Below are positions 9,301 through 22,000 of a stretch of DNA of 64,000 bases, in pieces. Within the stretch, counting starts at the first letter, position 1, and every line of letters begins with the position of its first letter. The position numbers and the translations under genes are program-made. The notes under the pieces were generated by a model that was given only the letters and a program-made list of their open reading frames with translations, did no database searches and was not told the origin of the DNA. The stretch is from assembly GCF_033807715.1 (NCBI RefSeq), contig NC_084596.1, forward strand, positions 29,214,879 to 29,278,878. Direction: 5' to 3'. This DNA comes from Cololabis saira (taxonomy: Eukaryota > Chordata > Actinopteri > Beloniformes > Belonidae).

Positions 9301-12064
9301 GTAAGAGCGCTGGCAATGCTTTCAAAGTGGCGTATTGTCTGCTGCTGATAATAGGCCACATTTGAGAGGCTGCCAATCAGGTCTTAATGCGGTGCGTGTG
9401 CACACACCCACTCTTAACATAATTCAAGATTACAATCTACTGAGAAACTTGTTTTACAGAAGACCACTGACTTTCTAACTCCGTTATGTTTCAGCGTTTC
9501 AATACCAGCCCAGTCTTATACCAAAATGTTTAATGACAGTATTGTTTCCCAGCATACAATTCTGTTTCCGCAAAAAACACACACTCAAGATGGCTACTTT
9601 TTTGGGGGAGAGTGGGCATAGACTTTTGTTGTCGTGAAAAGCCTGGTGTAAACTCACAAGCAGAGGTGGACAGAGTACTCGACCCCAGTACTTGAGTAAG
9701 AGTACAAATACTACTGGTCAAAATTTACTCCGTTACAAGTAAAAGTAGCTCAGTCAAAATATTACTCGAGTAAGAGTAGAAAAGTACTTGCTTTTAAAGG
9801 TACTTAAGTATCCAAAAGTAAATGCTTTTAAATGTACTTTAAGTAAAAGTAAGAGTAAGAGTAAGAGTACATTTCTTATTTTCCACATCAGTAAATTACT
9901 ATATTTTTTAATTTTAATTTAATTTTAATTTATTTAATTTTTTAATTTTGTCTGTGGTTTGTCTGTGCCCTCGTTTTTTACTCGGTCGAACTCAAACATT
10001 GAGTTAAGATACGGCCAAGGATTTTGTGAAAGTCCCTGCTTCGAGTCCGGCTCATTATCAGACTCAGACGACTCAGCGGATTGTCTTTCTTCTCCTGACG
10101 CAGGCGTAGCCATTGTTGCGGCTCTGTCTTGACTTGTTGCGGCTCTGTCTTGACAAACGCAGGCTACTTTGGCGGTATCGTTTTGAGGAGGCTTGACGTA
10201 TTTCCGCTTTACGTACATCCCAGTGGAGAGCGTGCACTGTGATAGGTCTCCTCCTTTGACAAAAACAGCTTGTGTCCAATAGGATTTTAGGGAAGAATAA
10301 AAAAGAGCAGACCTGAAAGTAACGAGTACTTTTCAGCCTTCCTAGAAATTTACTCGAGTAAAAGTAAAAATATTTGTCTTGGAAATGTATTCAAGTAAGA
10401 GTAATAAGTACAAAAGAAATCTAATACTCAAGTAAAGTACAAATCCTCTGGATATGTACTTAAGTACAGTACTCAAGTAAATTTACTCCATTACTGTCCA
10501 CCACTGCTCACAAGTATGAGTATATTTTCTTAAACCTAACCAAGCAGCTTTGTTGCCTAAACCTAACCAAACAGCAACAGAGAAAACACAAGTATAGGAT
10601 ACAGTCACTGAACATGAACCTTCGCTGAGAATGAAACTGAGCTCACGGTTAAACGGTTAAAAACGAGTTTGTGTTTGAAGATAACAAGTCACTTTGAATG
10701 TTTGCTCCCACAAGGAATCGTGGGACACCAACATCTCATTTCACAGTATACACAGTTCAGGGCATCCTGGGATGAAAGATGTAAAAAAAAAAAAAAAAAA
10801 AAAATAGGAAGGATTTGATTATATCTTTAAGTGTAAGGAGATAGCAGCGCAGATTTATTCATGCAATAAATATTACTTCATTACGATTGTAAAGTATTGT
10901 GTGCTACCCACTAAAGCACAAAACTCTTGGAATTATGTGGCATATTTCCACTTAGCTCTAACTTAAATGTTTAATTTTAGTGTTTTCTACCAGACATCAT
11001 TTTTTAGGCAGTTGTGTAAGCAGTTGGCTAAAAATATTCCTTTCCTGTGTTCTTTATTTTGCTGACACAGCAAAGCTTTTGTGAACATTAACTGCAAGGT
11101 GGGATTCAGACATGTCATCCCAGTTTAAATTGTGAAGTCACAGACCTGAGTGAGTGAATGCAGTTGGCATAGTAACATGCTATCTGCCTGCGGCTGTTGT
11201 AGTGTCCGGTTGAAACGTCCACATAAAGCCGCCAGTGTAAACTTGACATAATGTCAGCAAGCGTGGTTCATACGAGCATGTGTAGCGTCATTGTCGTTTA
11301 GAAACGAGGGCGGTGGGGGTTTTAAGTGGGCGTTTATTAGGCTTTGTTTGGCACATTGCAGTATTTTCAAGCTGTCCAATTAACTATTACATACACGGTT
11401 GTAAGGCCATGGATATGTAGCCACAATATCCATTAAAGCTGCTGAAAGTAGAAAGCAAACATTTCTGTTTACCAGTGTTTACCAGGAGACCAGCCAGAAC
11501 TTCTGACGTGGACTTTCCTCGAGTTTAGATTCAGCATAATATAAGTTAATAAGATAATCTTGACACTAGATGAATTTTTATTGCACACTAGTGTCAGATT
11601 TTGACGTCTGCTGATCTGCGAACGTAAAACAGCAGAGTTTTGTCTTTTTAGGCAAAATCGAGTTAAGAATCTCTGATTTAAATTGACTGCTCCAGTGATT
11701 TCTAACTCACTGACCCTGTCCTTATACCTCTGGACATGCGGCCCACATGTTCCCGGCTCATATTTCTCACCACTGCTGTGTGTGTTTTATATTAAATTTG
11801 TCTTTAAGTGAGTCTTTTGCCTTACTCACATTCACATGAGTTGGATTATTTACCGCAATTACTTAACTAAATACAGTATATCCGTATGTTCCTGTTATAC
11901 GTTACATGTGTGTACAGATGCTGATGCAGTTGAAGAACCTGGCGCTGGAGGCAGAGACGGAGCTGGAACGGCAGGATGAGGCTCTGGACGTCTTGACAAG
12001 CTCAACGGACCGAGCCACCATGCACATAGAGAAGCACACATGCCGCATGAAAAAGCTGTTGTAG
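6347..12064 (+). CDS. snap47: SNAP47, synaptosomal-associated protein 47 (Qbc-SNARE), four coding exons
   Basis: SNAP47 is a SNAP-25-family Qbc-SNARE that lacks the palmitoylated Cys cluster. It acts in intracellular membrane fusion and regulated exocytosis. Coding exons: 6347-6843, 6948-7450, 7613-7857, 11918-12064; all have GT-AG borders and consistent phases, giving 463 residues (human 464). The N-terminus MSRDVPIHSWPGSYYINSQK and the following ~100 residues form the family's N-terminal globular region. A first SNARE-like helix spans about residues 118-172 (LINLVVGAQRRLEDTGVVL). The second is completed in the last exon (LKNLALEAETELERQDEALD), with the expected zero-layer Gln near residue 434 and the end RMKKLL. 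An Ala-rich linker follows residue 190. The start codon is the first ATG after the 5'-UTR acceptor. Exon 3 includes an unexpected Cys/Leu-rich stretch that an alternative in-frame acceptor (AG 7731-7732) would remove. Intron 3 is about 4 kb and carries a hAT element. Confidence 0.95.
9661..10506. mobile_element. hAT-superfamily non-autonomous element with perfect 8-bp TSD, in SNAP47 intron 3
   Basis: The ends are inverted repeats: cagaggtggacagagtac at 9661 and, on the other strand from 10506, cagtggtggacagtaatg. They are flanked by identical 8-bp duplications ctcacaag (9653-9660 and 10507-10514), diagnostic of hAT insertion. The sub-terminal DNA is a mesh of agtaaaagta/tacttgagta words in both orientations, as in a very common teleost hAT family. 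The middle contains the remains of a transposase start on the minus strand. The perfect TSD suggests a fairly recent insertion. Confidence 0.9.
9934..10113 (-). pseudogene. Truncated N-terminus of a hAT transposase
   Basis: A reading frame on the minus strand starts MATPASGEERQSAESSESDN and continues to QNPWPYLNSMFEF, then degenerates. An acidic Ser-rich leader followed by a WPYL-type segment matches the start of teleost BED-finger hAT transposases. Only about 60 residues remain; the BED zinc finger, catalytic domain and dimerisation domain are absent, so it cannot be active. Just upstream is a direct repeat of ttgcggctctgtcttgac (10114-10155). Confidence 0.55.
10783..10804. repeat. Poly(A) tract in SNAP47 intron 3
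   Basis: An uninterrupted run of about 22 A follows gatgaaagatgt. It may be the tail of a retroposed fragment, but no element body was recognised upstream. Confidence 0.8.
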
Positions 12065-12648
12065 CCCTGACAGTTTAGTGCATGTCCCTCCTGACAAATG
12101 CACCTTGCCTTTCATCATCGTCCACATGGGATTTGTACAGATTGCCATAACAGACATAGTTCAATGAGGGCTTGCATATAGTCCTGTGTAGTAAAGGAAT
12201 GTGCTATCTGCAAACTGACAAAAAAGCCGAAACACATATTATTCTCAGCCTCTTTTCTCATCCCTCCTCCCCATCCCATCCCAGTACCGGCACATGATAG
12301 TGTTGCTTGTGGCTTGGCTCGGGCGGCTAAACCCGATTGGAAATATTTTTTAAGGGAAACCAGTGAGGGATCACACCATCACACCCATGGGTCAGCGCCA
12401 GTGTCAGTGTTGGTAGAATATCAGGAATCCTCTTTTCAAGTGAAAAACAAGCTAATGATTTCAAACTTTAAAGTAATATAAGAACATGTGGATTTGTTTG
12501 ATCACAGTAATGTCTGCCATTCTTCCTCTTTCTATTTCTCAGGTCATGGATGTCACTTATCTTCTCATTACTATTGCATGTGTCAATATAATGTTATGAA
12601 AACGTCCAATATAGCTGAATATAAATGCACAACTCTGTTCTGGGATGG

Positions 12649-12654
12649 AATAAA
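12649..12654 (+). terminator. Candidate SNAP47 polyadenylation signal (proximal)
   Basis: AATAAA lies about 585 bp after the SNAP47 stop at 12062-12064. A second AATAAA occurs at 13008-13013, so alternative 3' UTRs of roughly 0.6 and 0.95 kb are possible. Confidence 0.5.
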
Positions 12655-13007
12655 AAGCACTTCTTCTCTTTGCTTATGATATATTCGGTAATTTATCTAT
12701 TGTATATGACTTGCTAAAGACAGATTGGTACTGTACGACTATAAATCTGTATTCATTATAAATTACTGACACTTATTGCAATTCTGTTATTTTATTGTGA
12801 TCAGTTATCACTGTGAATTTGTAATTAGTCGGTAGGTGAGTTATTCTGAAACTGAAGACATAAAGACCTTTAGGCTTACTCTATCATCGATATTAACTTA
12901 TTTAAAAATGTAAGGTGAAGGGTGTGTATTTATTAACTTCTTTTTTATCTAAATTTGAGCATGCCAGAGAAAGTTTGAGAATCATTGCATTGAATATATG
13001 TCATGTA

Positions 13008-13013
13008 AATAAA
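13008..13013 (+). terminator. Candidate SNAP47 polyadenylation signal (distal)
   Basis: AATAAA in the context catgtaaataaaatcttc. It is the second canonical hexamer downstream of the SNAP47 stop and may mark the distal end of the transcript. Confidence 0.35.
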
Positions 13014-13049
13014 ATCTTCTAAAATGACCTCGGTTTACATTTTTGTTCA

Positions 13050-16000
13050 TTGTCATATTTTATCTTGGATGTAAGAAAATGACAAGTAAATTAAAGGAAA
13101 ACGAAAAAAGAAATAACATGTTTTATTTAGAATAATAACGAAAATAATAACATGTTTTGTTCATGTATTGTAAGCAGCCTTTTTATCAGCTAGGAAGTCA
13201 TCAGCATTTCAAACCTGTAATAGGACACTACGTGTAATAAAATGAGTATGTTTACTGGATTGTTTGTTTATTTTTTTAAGACACTAATCAGTGGACGCTT
13301 GTTTTGTTTTTGTGAAATGTATTTTCTCTGAACCTACTGTACTGTGAGTGATCATCCTGAACAACTGGCCCGTGCAGCGTCTTGCAACTCTTTCTTTTGG
13401 TTTTGTTTCCATATTTCCAATCCTCATTTCCAGCTGTGCTCATTTTTAGTTAAATACTTTTTAAAATGCTACTACTTTTCACCCTGGGTTGGTTCGATGC
13501 AAAGCAGTGATAAAAACAACATGACAAACTATTGAATGCTCATATCAGCTGTTAATGGGAAACTGTTTATATGTTTTTGTTGGTCTTTTGTGGGTATAGA
13601 AATAGCAGTAGCTGCTTTTAATACACTGCACGGTGATTATCTACCTTTATATGAATAGTTTTTGTCAATTTAGTAGCTTTACAGTTGCACAAGATGCATT
13701 CCCAAAACTTCCCATGTGTTTGGTTGAGATCAATAGGAGCATGAAGCAGTGGGGGATAATGGGATAATTGGTGATTTTGTCCTCCCCAGGTTTTATCTCT
13801 CTTTGTGTGATCAGAATACAGTTTACTTCCATTGACTTAATAAGGTTTTAGTGCTTTGACGTCTCTGTACAACCAGATATTGTTTTACAGTGTATATTTA
13901 CTGTCAGTCATCCAAACTATAGTTTGAGAAATCAGCCAGCGTAGTTGATGTCAAATGGATGTTGAGCTCTAAAATAAGAGAGTTAATAAAAGACTCACGT
14001 GGCATGAGATTTTCTAAACACTTTACACCCTTTTTCCACTTTATTCTAAACTGAATATATTTGAAATTACCTGCCAGTAGATCGAGACAAACATGTAATA
14101 TTTTTCTCTGTGGATGTGGTCAGACTAATCTGGATCCCAATTACTTACTTATATAGACAAACAGCCATGCATGCTCACACTGACACCTACAGGCAATTGA
14201 GATTGTCGCTCAACCTAACATACCTTTCTTTCTGTGAATGGATTTTTTCAACATGATAGCACAGTAAGTGGAAAAGTTAAAGACACAAACCTTTTCAGTG
14301 TGGTGACATCAAAACTAAGGCCTGAGCTAATTATATGTGTGGTCCAGGAACACATAGGCACCACTGCTGGTTTTATACAGTTAAGTGTCTTATACTGCTA
14401 ATTTCCACAACAAAAATATCTTTTACAAACTTATATAATGTACGTCACTCGGGAAGTATCTTGCGCAAGCAGTAGTACAGTATTTTTTAGTTAATTAATA
14501 GTATCCTGTAATGAAATGTCCATTGGAGCAAACAAACAGCAGAAATTATTATTCAGTTAAAAATTGCTCGTAAGAAATTAACTTCATCCCTGAACTGAAA
14601 GCCATCGTGCAACACCTCCAGTACTCAGCTCCCATGGGATAAATTGCAGCAGAGAAAATCAAAACACGTGCAAACTAGAAGCGGATGTTAATAACTGTTC
14701 CATGCACCGTGCATGCTGTCATGGGGAAGTGGCTCACTTTATAGCCTCTGGTAATAAAACATCCTGTAGGCACCACAGCTTTCGCATCAGCTGAACTCCT
14801 CTCTCAGGCTACTGTCATTAGAAAGGGCACTACTTCTTGCAAACAGTAAACCTGATTTGATCTGGTTAGACAATCAACTTAATTATCAATCAGGAAGAAA
14901 CTGAGTAAAGGGGTTTGAAAGAATGCAGACAGCCTCATTCAGCAATTTAGTCCCACTTAGGAGAAACTTATCACGTCTGTTAAACAAGGCGTATCATGAA
15001 AGATGTGGTATTGAAAACAATGGAGAACAATGCAAAGCGGTTGCCATCGTGTAATATTATAAATTCTTCCTGCCCAGAAAGATGTTTTCACTTGCGGGCC
15101 ATCTATTTTGTTGATTTCACTGATAAACATTCACAATTTTCTAAGCTTGAAGCTGCAGCAGCACACCACATGGTTATGTGAATTCCAAGACTTAAAAAAG
15201 GTTAGGGAAATAGAGTACACAGTGGTGTGGTTTTGAAGCAGCCTCGCAATACGAGGAAGTGGTGGCGGTCATGTCTGACCACAGATACACAAGATCCGGC
15301 TTTGCCTTCCTAATCTAACGGATGGTATGGAGACACAAGGGATTTTTCTGGCCTTGACTTCCAAGTCTGTTTACTTGACAGTTCTGCGGTCAGCGCTCTC
15401 ATTCGAGGAGCGTGTCTTCACTGATGGCCAATCAATCAACTCTTGCAGGAAAAGAAGCAGCCCAAGTCTGTGGGCTACGTGAGGGCAAATGAGTTGGCCT
15501 GCACTCCATAATATGAATTCCATCTATGATGGACTCATGCGATTGCAGTAAAAATAGGCTGGAATCAGCATCCTTAAGAAGAAATTCTTCATTAGGCAAT
15601 GTGCAATTACCTGCTCTTTTATATAAATAATGTTTTCTAGGTGTTATACATCTAAATGTATGAACATGTGTTGAGAAGGGCAGCTCTAAAGCATTGGGAC
15701 TCTTACTGTTGTTGTTCCCAGGTTTCGTTTTGCTGAGGGAAGGGGGCTGCCTAGTCGAACCACGAAGTGCTCAAGTAATCTCAAACAGAAGGTGATATGA
15801 TGCAAATTGCCAGCATGGTCAATTTTTATCATGTTTTTTAATCAATGGTTGGCGTCATAGACATAGATGAATCTGTGAATATGAGACTATTCATACCCTT
15901 CACATAGATTATTTGGATTTGCGTCTATCTTTGGTTTAGTCAAACCGTAAATGTGTCTCAGACAGCTGTTATGGTACTTTCCCAGATGCTGAGCTGCGTG

Positions 16001-16980
16001 CTGATGTTGTGTGCTGTTTCACATTGTACTGTTTTCTTTGGTCTTTCAGAAGCTTGGTCTTTGGGTTTCTGACTTTTCCCATTTCTGTGCAACAGAGTTA
16101 CCAACATAGGCAGCCAAACTAAACTTGGCTGTAGTTTTATACAGTAGTATCACTCTTAAATCAACTCCAGGTGAAATCCCACATTAGAGTCTACCTGAAC
16201 TCTACTGAGGGACTTGCCTTTTTTTTGCATGTGAGTACGGTTTTACTTACTAACTTGCATATCATTAGTTGAAGAGTTATGTAAAAGTATGAGCAATGGT
16301 TCAACAGAAAAGCTAATTCGATTATAGGGTCCTCTGTGTTGCTAACATCCCCAAAGCTGTAAGAAAGCATGCTCAACCACTCAAGGATGCAGCTATAAAT
16401 ACATATAAATCAGTGCCATACAGTTGGTCTCATGGGTTAAAAGGAATTGATCAGTGGTAACCATTTAAATATCCCTCATAGCTTATCTCATTTATTTTCT
16501 CTGGGAAACCTCTTCTGAATAATCCACAAAACTTTTGGTAATAAGGTAAGGACAGAACTCAAGAGAAACGCAGCTTGAGCACATTTTAGGACTTATTTCT
16601 GTGATGGCTGGATCCCCGGCTCATCAAAAGCCCATCCACACACCTCCCTCAAACAGGTTGTCTGGCCACAAGCCAGCGCACACCACATCAGTACTTTTAC
16701 AAGCTGGCCCCCCAGAAACTTTCAGTGAGTATGTTTTTAGTGGCTCTTACTGCAAATGGAAACACTTCCCATAATAAATTACCCACCCAACCCATGCCAC
16801 ACTGCACAGACCCCGAGCTATTAGGACTATGTATTTATATTTTGCAATAACCTCTCTTTGGATCTGCTGGGTTGCAGTGGCTTTGGGATACATGAACTGA
16901 TAAGAGAACTGGAAAAACAAAATCACTAAAAGGTTCTTGCAACAGCGTGCAACCTGCAGTGCTGGCAGCTTGATTAAAGT
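13050..16980. other. Intergenic, no gene recognised
   Basis: Both strands show only short, unrelated frames of 60-115 codons with no recognisable protein and no good exon structure. Around 15200-15560 the sequence is balanced in composition, free of simple repeats and low in A/T runs, and could be a conserved non-coding block. No transposon ends were found. Confidence 0.6.
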
Positions 16981-16990
16981 TAAATATGTA

Positions 16991-17011
16991 CCCCCCCCCC
17001 CCCCCCCCCCC
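16991..17011. repeat. Poly(C) tract
   Basis: About 21 consecutive C (reads G on the other strand). A run this long can form G-quadruplex or i-motif structures and is often unstable. It creates the poly-Gly stretch in a spurious minus-strand frame. Confidence 0.9.
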
Positions 17012-17539
17012 TCCCTTTTCACCCGACTGAGGTTATTTTGAGTTAAAAATAGACTTTCTTGGCCACAAATTTTTTCTGATAAGTAAATATCCATTAGAGC
17101 GTCAGGCCAGTGATCTCAAGGGCAATTCTAACATTGAGTTTAAACTATTGTTTATGCTGTAGCTTGATAATTAAAAGAGACAACGTGGCAAAACAGACCC
17201 TGTTGTTTAACATCCATAACAAAAACAGTAATAATGGCATTGCTGTGAACACAGTCCAATGGGGTCAGGGTCACATAATGCAAAACCACGCTTAAAAGCA
17301 GTCCATGTGAAAGGTCAAGGTGTTATAGGAAATAAGAGCCATATCTCGGGTCCTTGCTGGTAGCACCCATGATATAATCCTAATGATCATTCCAGTAAGC
17401 TTGTGTGTTTGATCACCTGGTGATGTAATTGCAGCTGACCAAATAGATTGTTGCTGAAATATTGCCCCGCTGTTATAGGTACGTTGTGACAGCGTTGTGT
17501 GTTCACTGAGGGCCGCCACAACCATAACAAACACAGCTG

Positions 17540-17830
17540 AATCTGGGGTTTACATTTCAGCAGGATGACGGTGCATGCAGCCTCTGGGTGGAACTTGGGA
17601 AAAGGAGCCCGGCAGCGTGGCCTGGCCCTCTGCCAGCATGGTAACAGCAGCCTTTTCAAAGGAACCGGCAAGGTTATTGTCCAGATGCACCGGCCTCTCT
17701 TTGCAAAAAAACATCAACGCATGCCATATCGCGTGTCTGATGGAGTGGGTAAAGCCATGCCAGGACAATGGACTGGGTCTGTAATGAGGGTGTGGACCAT
17801 CAACTTAAGACTGAAGTCATTTTTCTTCTG
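17540..17830. promoter_or_regulatory. Candidate conserved non-coding element
   Basis: This block stands out from the AT-rich desert. It has higher GC, no simple repeats, few stop codons on either strand (three overlapping open frames of 69-94 codons) and several TF-like words such as cttttcaaagg. The translated frames match no protein family I recognise, so non-coding constraint is the more likely reading. This is inference from composition only. Confidence 0.25.
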
Positions 17831-18949
17831 AGAAATTCCAAAACGCGGCCAGTCTAATACCATGGGCTTTAACTTTTGAAGTCAAAGCAACCACAAACGG
17901 AAAGAATAATTGTAATCATCTTTGGCTTGGGAATGGGTTTAATGTGGAAATAAAGTCAAACTTCCATTGTGATCTTGGTTCAGAGACTTGTCAATGTCTT
18001 ACACAGTGCAGCTAGAGAGATATTCTTTTAATAATATTTTCATATTTCCACGTTTGTCATTTGTCTTTATATTTTTTTCTTTTCATTGGATTTAATCAGA
18101 ATTTGCATAAAGGAAGTTGACAACAAAAGACCCCCCCCCAAAAAAAATGAAAAATAAAAAAATCCCTGATTGAATCCATACAAACTGTATGCACAAAAGC
18201 CACTTCTTTAGACTTTTCTCAATATCTTAAAACACTTTCTTTTTTTTTCCTTATTTAAGGTTTATTTCCATAACTGAAAAGAATTTTTGGACAACACCTA
18301 TTTTGTGGAAACTTCTTCCACAATCCCAAATAGTTTGTCCGTGTAACCTCAGGGGAGCAGCCAGTAACTATGTAATTGGAGAAGACTGAGTACACACAGC
18401 AAGACCATAGCCTGGTGAGCTATTGAGAAGCTGAAACAAAGATTACCAGATGTTTACTCTGCTCTGCCACATGTGAAGTGGTTACCGAACGTATCCACAG
18501 AATGTGTGAGTGGCAGGCAGAGGGATTGTGAACCTTTGACCGAGTGTCCATTACAGGTAGACGCAGGCTGTAATGTCGACTGACCATGAAGTCACTGCAA
18601 AACAATGACGTGTTACTCTGTTTGGTTTTCCTCTGAAATGGAATCTACTGTTCCTCAAGGTATCACTCAGGAATCCCCTTGTACTGATGGAAACCATGGA
18701 GCAGTCAAAACAGGGCTCTGTAATTCAGCTGTCTGGTTTCAATTAAAGCATTGAATATCAAAGACAATCACTCCCATTTTTACATCAGAATTTTATGAGT
18801 TCCCAGTTTATTTTGATGGAAAATTTGTGGGTGGAGCACTTGCTAATTGGTATGGAAAGCCTGTACCTGTGGTCAACCAATGTTTTTGGGACTAAGAAGC
18901 ATTGAATATTTGATTTATTTTCTTCTAAAAGACAAACGCAACTTTATAT

Positions 18950-19096
<147 letters not shown>

Positions 19097-19099
19097 TCC

Positions 19100-22000
19100 A
19101 GGCAGGATCTGATGAGAAAGGTTGTCTGGAACAGTAAGTTACACAGCGGTTGTGAGTATTCACGATTTTGGCGTGGTGTGGTATAATTAGTCTTTCATTC
19201 TATGGACTATTGACTATTGACCAACCATTTAATCATTTATTTATCAATGGATAATTGATATTTTGATATTTGAAAAACTCCAGTCAAGCCTGTTTGGCAG
19301 TATATCATCATGTCATTGTTTTCACAGCACCTGTCAAGCATTGATGGATAAAGTCTGTATTATTTGCACTCCTGAACTTATGCTTTCCAAAATTTCATTT
19401 GATTACATCTTAGAGCCGACAGTCCTGTCAGCCAACAGTCCACCCACATGTCTGCAAGGTATCCTGTTAGTGTTTTTTGCACTGACATTCATTCCTTCAT
19501 CCCCTCTATTACCTATCAGTGCATTTGAAGAGCCAAAGCTTCCTTTCTGTGCTGATACGTCCTTGAGACCATGACAATACATTGCGAGCTCGCTACTGAA
19601 GTCAACTAAGTTGTTGCTGGATCAGGTTTTAGCTTTCCATGTTTGAAAGTATAAAGTCACTAATGGCTGTTGTGTTGCTTTCCAGCAGATTATTCCGTGG
19701 GCAATGTCTGGGTGTCCTTTGTTTTCGGCCATTACTATTCAAATGACATTAAGAGGAAATTTTATTGATGTCACTCCCATTTGCCTCTGAGCTGAAGTTG
19801 CTTAATGCAAGCATGTTCTCAGAGCATTGCATGTAAATAGCAAGCCACTTCTGGCTCGTACACTGTCAGATGTGTCACTCATAGGCAGCTTCGGTGTTTT
19901 GCGTGACTGTCTTTTTATGCATCAAAAGCCAGATGGTTAACATCACAGTAAAAGTACAGGACAGGGTACCATTCCTCCACAGTACATGGCGCCCACTGAT
20001 ATTCACAAAACACAAGATGATATGTGATATGAATTGTGGTGTTATTCAAAAAATATTTCACGAAACCAAGCTGTTTATTCATGCAGGGAGTTTTCAAATT
20101 AAAGACTGGAAATCAAATGTCAAATATGCACATCCTTTATGCGGTGGTTGTATGACAGTTATTAACTGCATCATAATAAAATCCACATTGAAACACTGAA
20201 CAGCGGTTCCACATCATATTTATTTGTATGGACAAGCTATTTTGGATCTCTCACGTTCATTCAGTTCTGGTTAAAAAAAAAAGTGATGGAATCACAGTGT
20301 CTCTATATAATGAGTCACTCCGCCCTCCTCAGCGGTTTTCAAGACTTGCAGGATATCTAAATGAAACATGGTTATCTTTCGTGAGCAAATTAGAGGTTAT
20401 ATCATTAAATTATGTTTGCATTTGAAGACATGACAAATATCTTCAATGTAAATTTCATGAAATGATTGTAAACAAAAAGATGAATGAGAAAAAGGAATGT
20501 GTCTGAAAACAAAATGATTCCAACTTTACGGGCAACAGTATATAGATGGAAACAGCTTCCCCTGCACTTCTACAACTCCTGTTCTGTGTTAGCTTATACT
20601 TACCGGGCATCTTCCACAAAAACACTAAAATGCTTTCACACACACTTCCACATCATGAACATGAAAAAGACAGAAACAAGCAAAAAGTCTCATACTGATT
20701 TCTAATCCATTTACAATTATATCACTTTGTCTAAATCATTTTGAGGCCTTGGAAATGGAGATACTTCCTAGATGGCAAATACATTATTCTTGTGAAATGT
20801 ATTCAATTAAAGCTCAACGCTTACACTTTGATCATATCTTGATTGCTTAATTTCAAACTCCCTTTGATGGTGCATAAAGACAAATTCATAAAAACTCTAT
20901 CATTGTCCATGTACTTCTGGACCTGACTCTGCTGCACTCCAGTTCACCCACTTTGTCACGCCCAGTGTCCGATCCTTAACTTGATTTGCTGCGGTTCAAT
21001 AAACAATACTTTGTTTTCTGCAGATATGATGGACCTGAAATGAGAGGTGACAAATTGTTTGTGTTTGATAGCTAAGTTGCAGTTACAAGACGTCACAGCC
21101 TGCGTTGGAGGACTGAAAACAAACTGCTAACTGACGACATAAGAACGTCATTCTGAGGTGCAACTGAAATTGACCAAGCCTTAATGTTTCATACTTGCAT
21201 GCAGAGAACTGGACATGACCATCCACCCTGAAATCACTTGCATAGATGAAGAGTCCCACTGTATCAGAGCATTTTAGTTTGCAATAATATTTCTCTTCAT
21301 GGATATAGACCCATTAACCTCCTTGGGTGATTGTTTTCATTTCATATGCCCACAGCACACTATTATTATTATTGTTATTATTATCATTACAATTTGTCCA
21401 AGGGCCTTAAATTTATTTAATCTAAAAAGTCATACGCTATAACTTTGTTATGGTTTTTATATATGCACACCTGTTCTTGATATGTTCTCCAATAGGTCTT
21501 CAGGGAGGTAATAACTACCACTGATTATGTGATTTCATGGGACACATCTTGCATTTTTACAGTCCACTGAAAAGTACCAAGAACCAGAGAAGCAGTAAAT
21601 GAGGGTTCGACTATGACAACATGTCTGGTTTTATTATTACCTTCGTATGTCAGGTCACACATTACTCTTTGTAAAACAGTGAATACTCTGCTTTTTGTCT
21701 TCCACATCGTTTAACATAACTGCGATCAATCAGAGTTTACTGAGCTAGTAGATTTTCAGCTTGGGTCCAACCCAGCTTCCCTTAACGATGGAGGGATTCA
21801 CTCTATTATGCTCTTAAGCAGGGACCCTTCCTCCACGGAGTGTTGTAAATGCTCAAGTATCTTCTCACCCGTTAAAACGAAGCTGCATCTGAGAACACGT
21901 CTCTACAGTGACCAGGCCGTAATCTAAGAGTCCCCGCTGACGATTGGCGATTGTGACCTCGTGTGATTCGGTCTTATGGGCTGCTGCTTACACAAGACCG

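Noticed and set aside
17565..17831. 88-codon plus-strand frame as a coding exon
   Set aside because: No recognised domain, no convincing splice signals, and equally open frames lie on the opposite strand.
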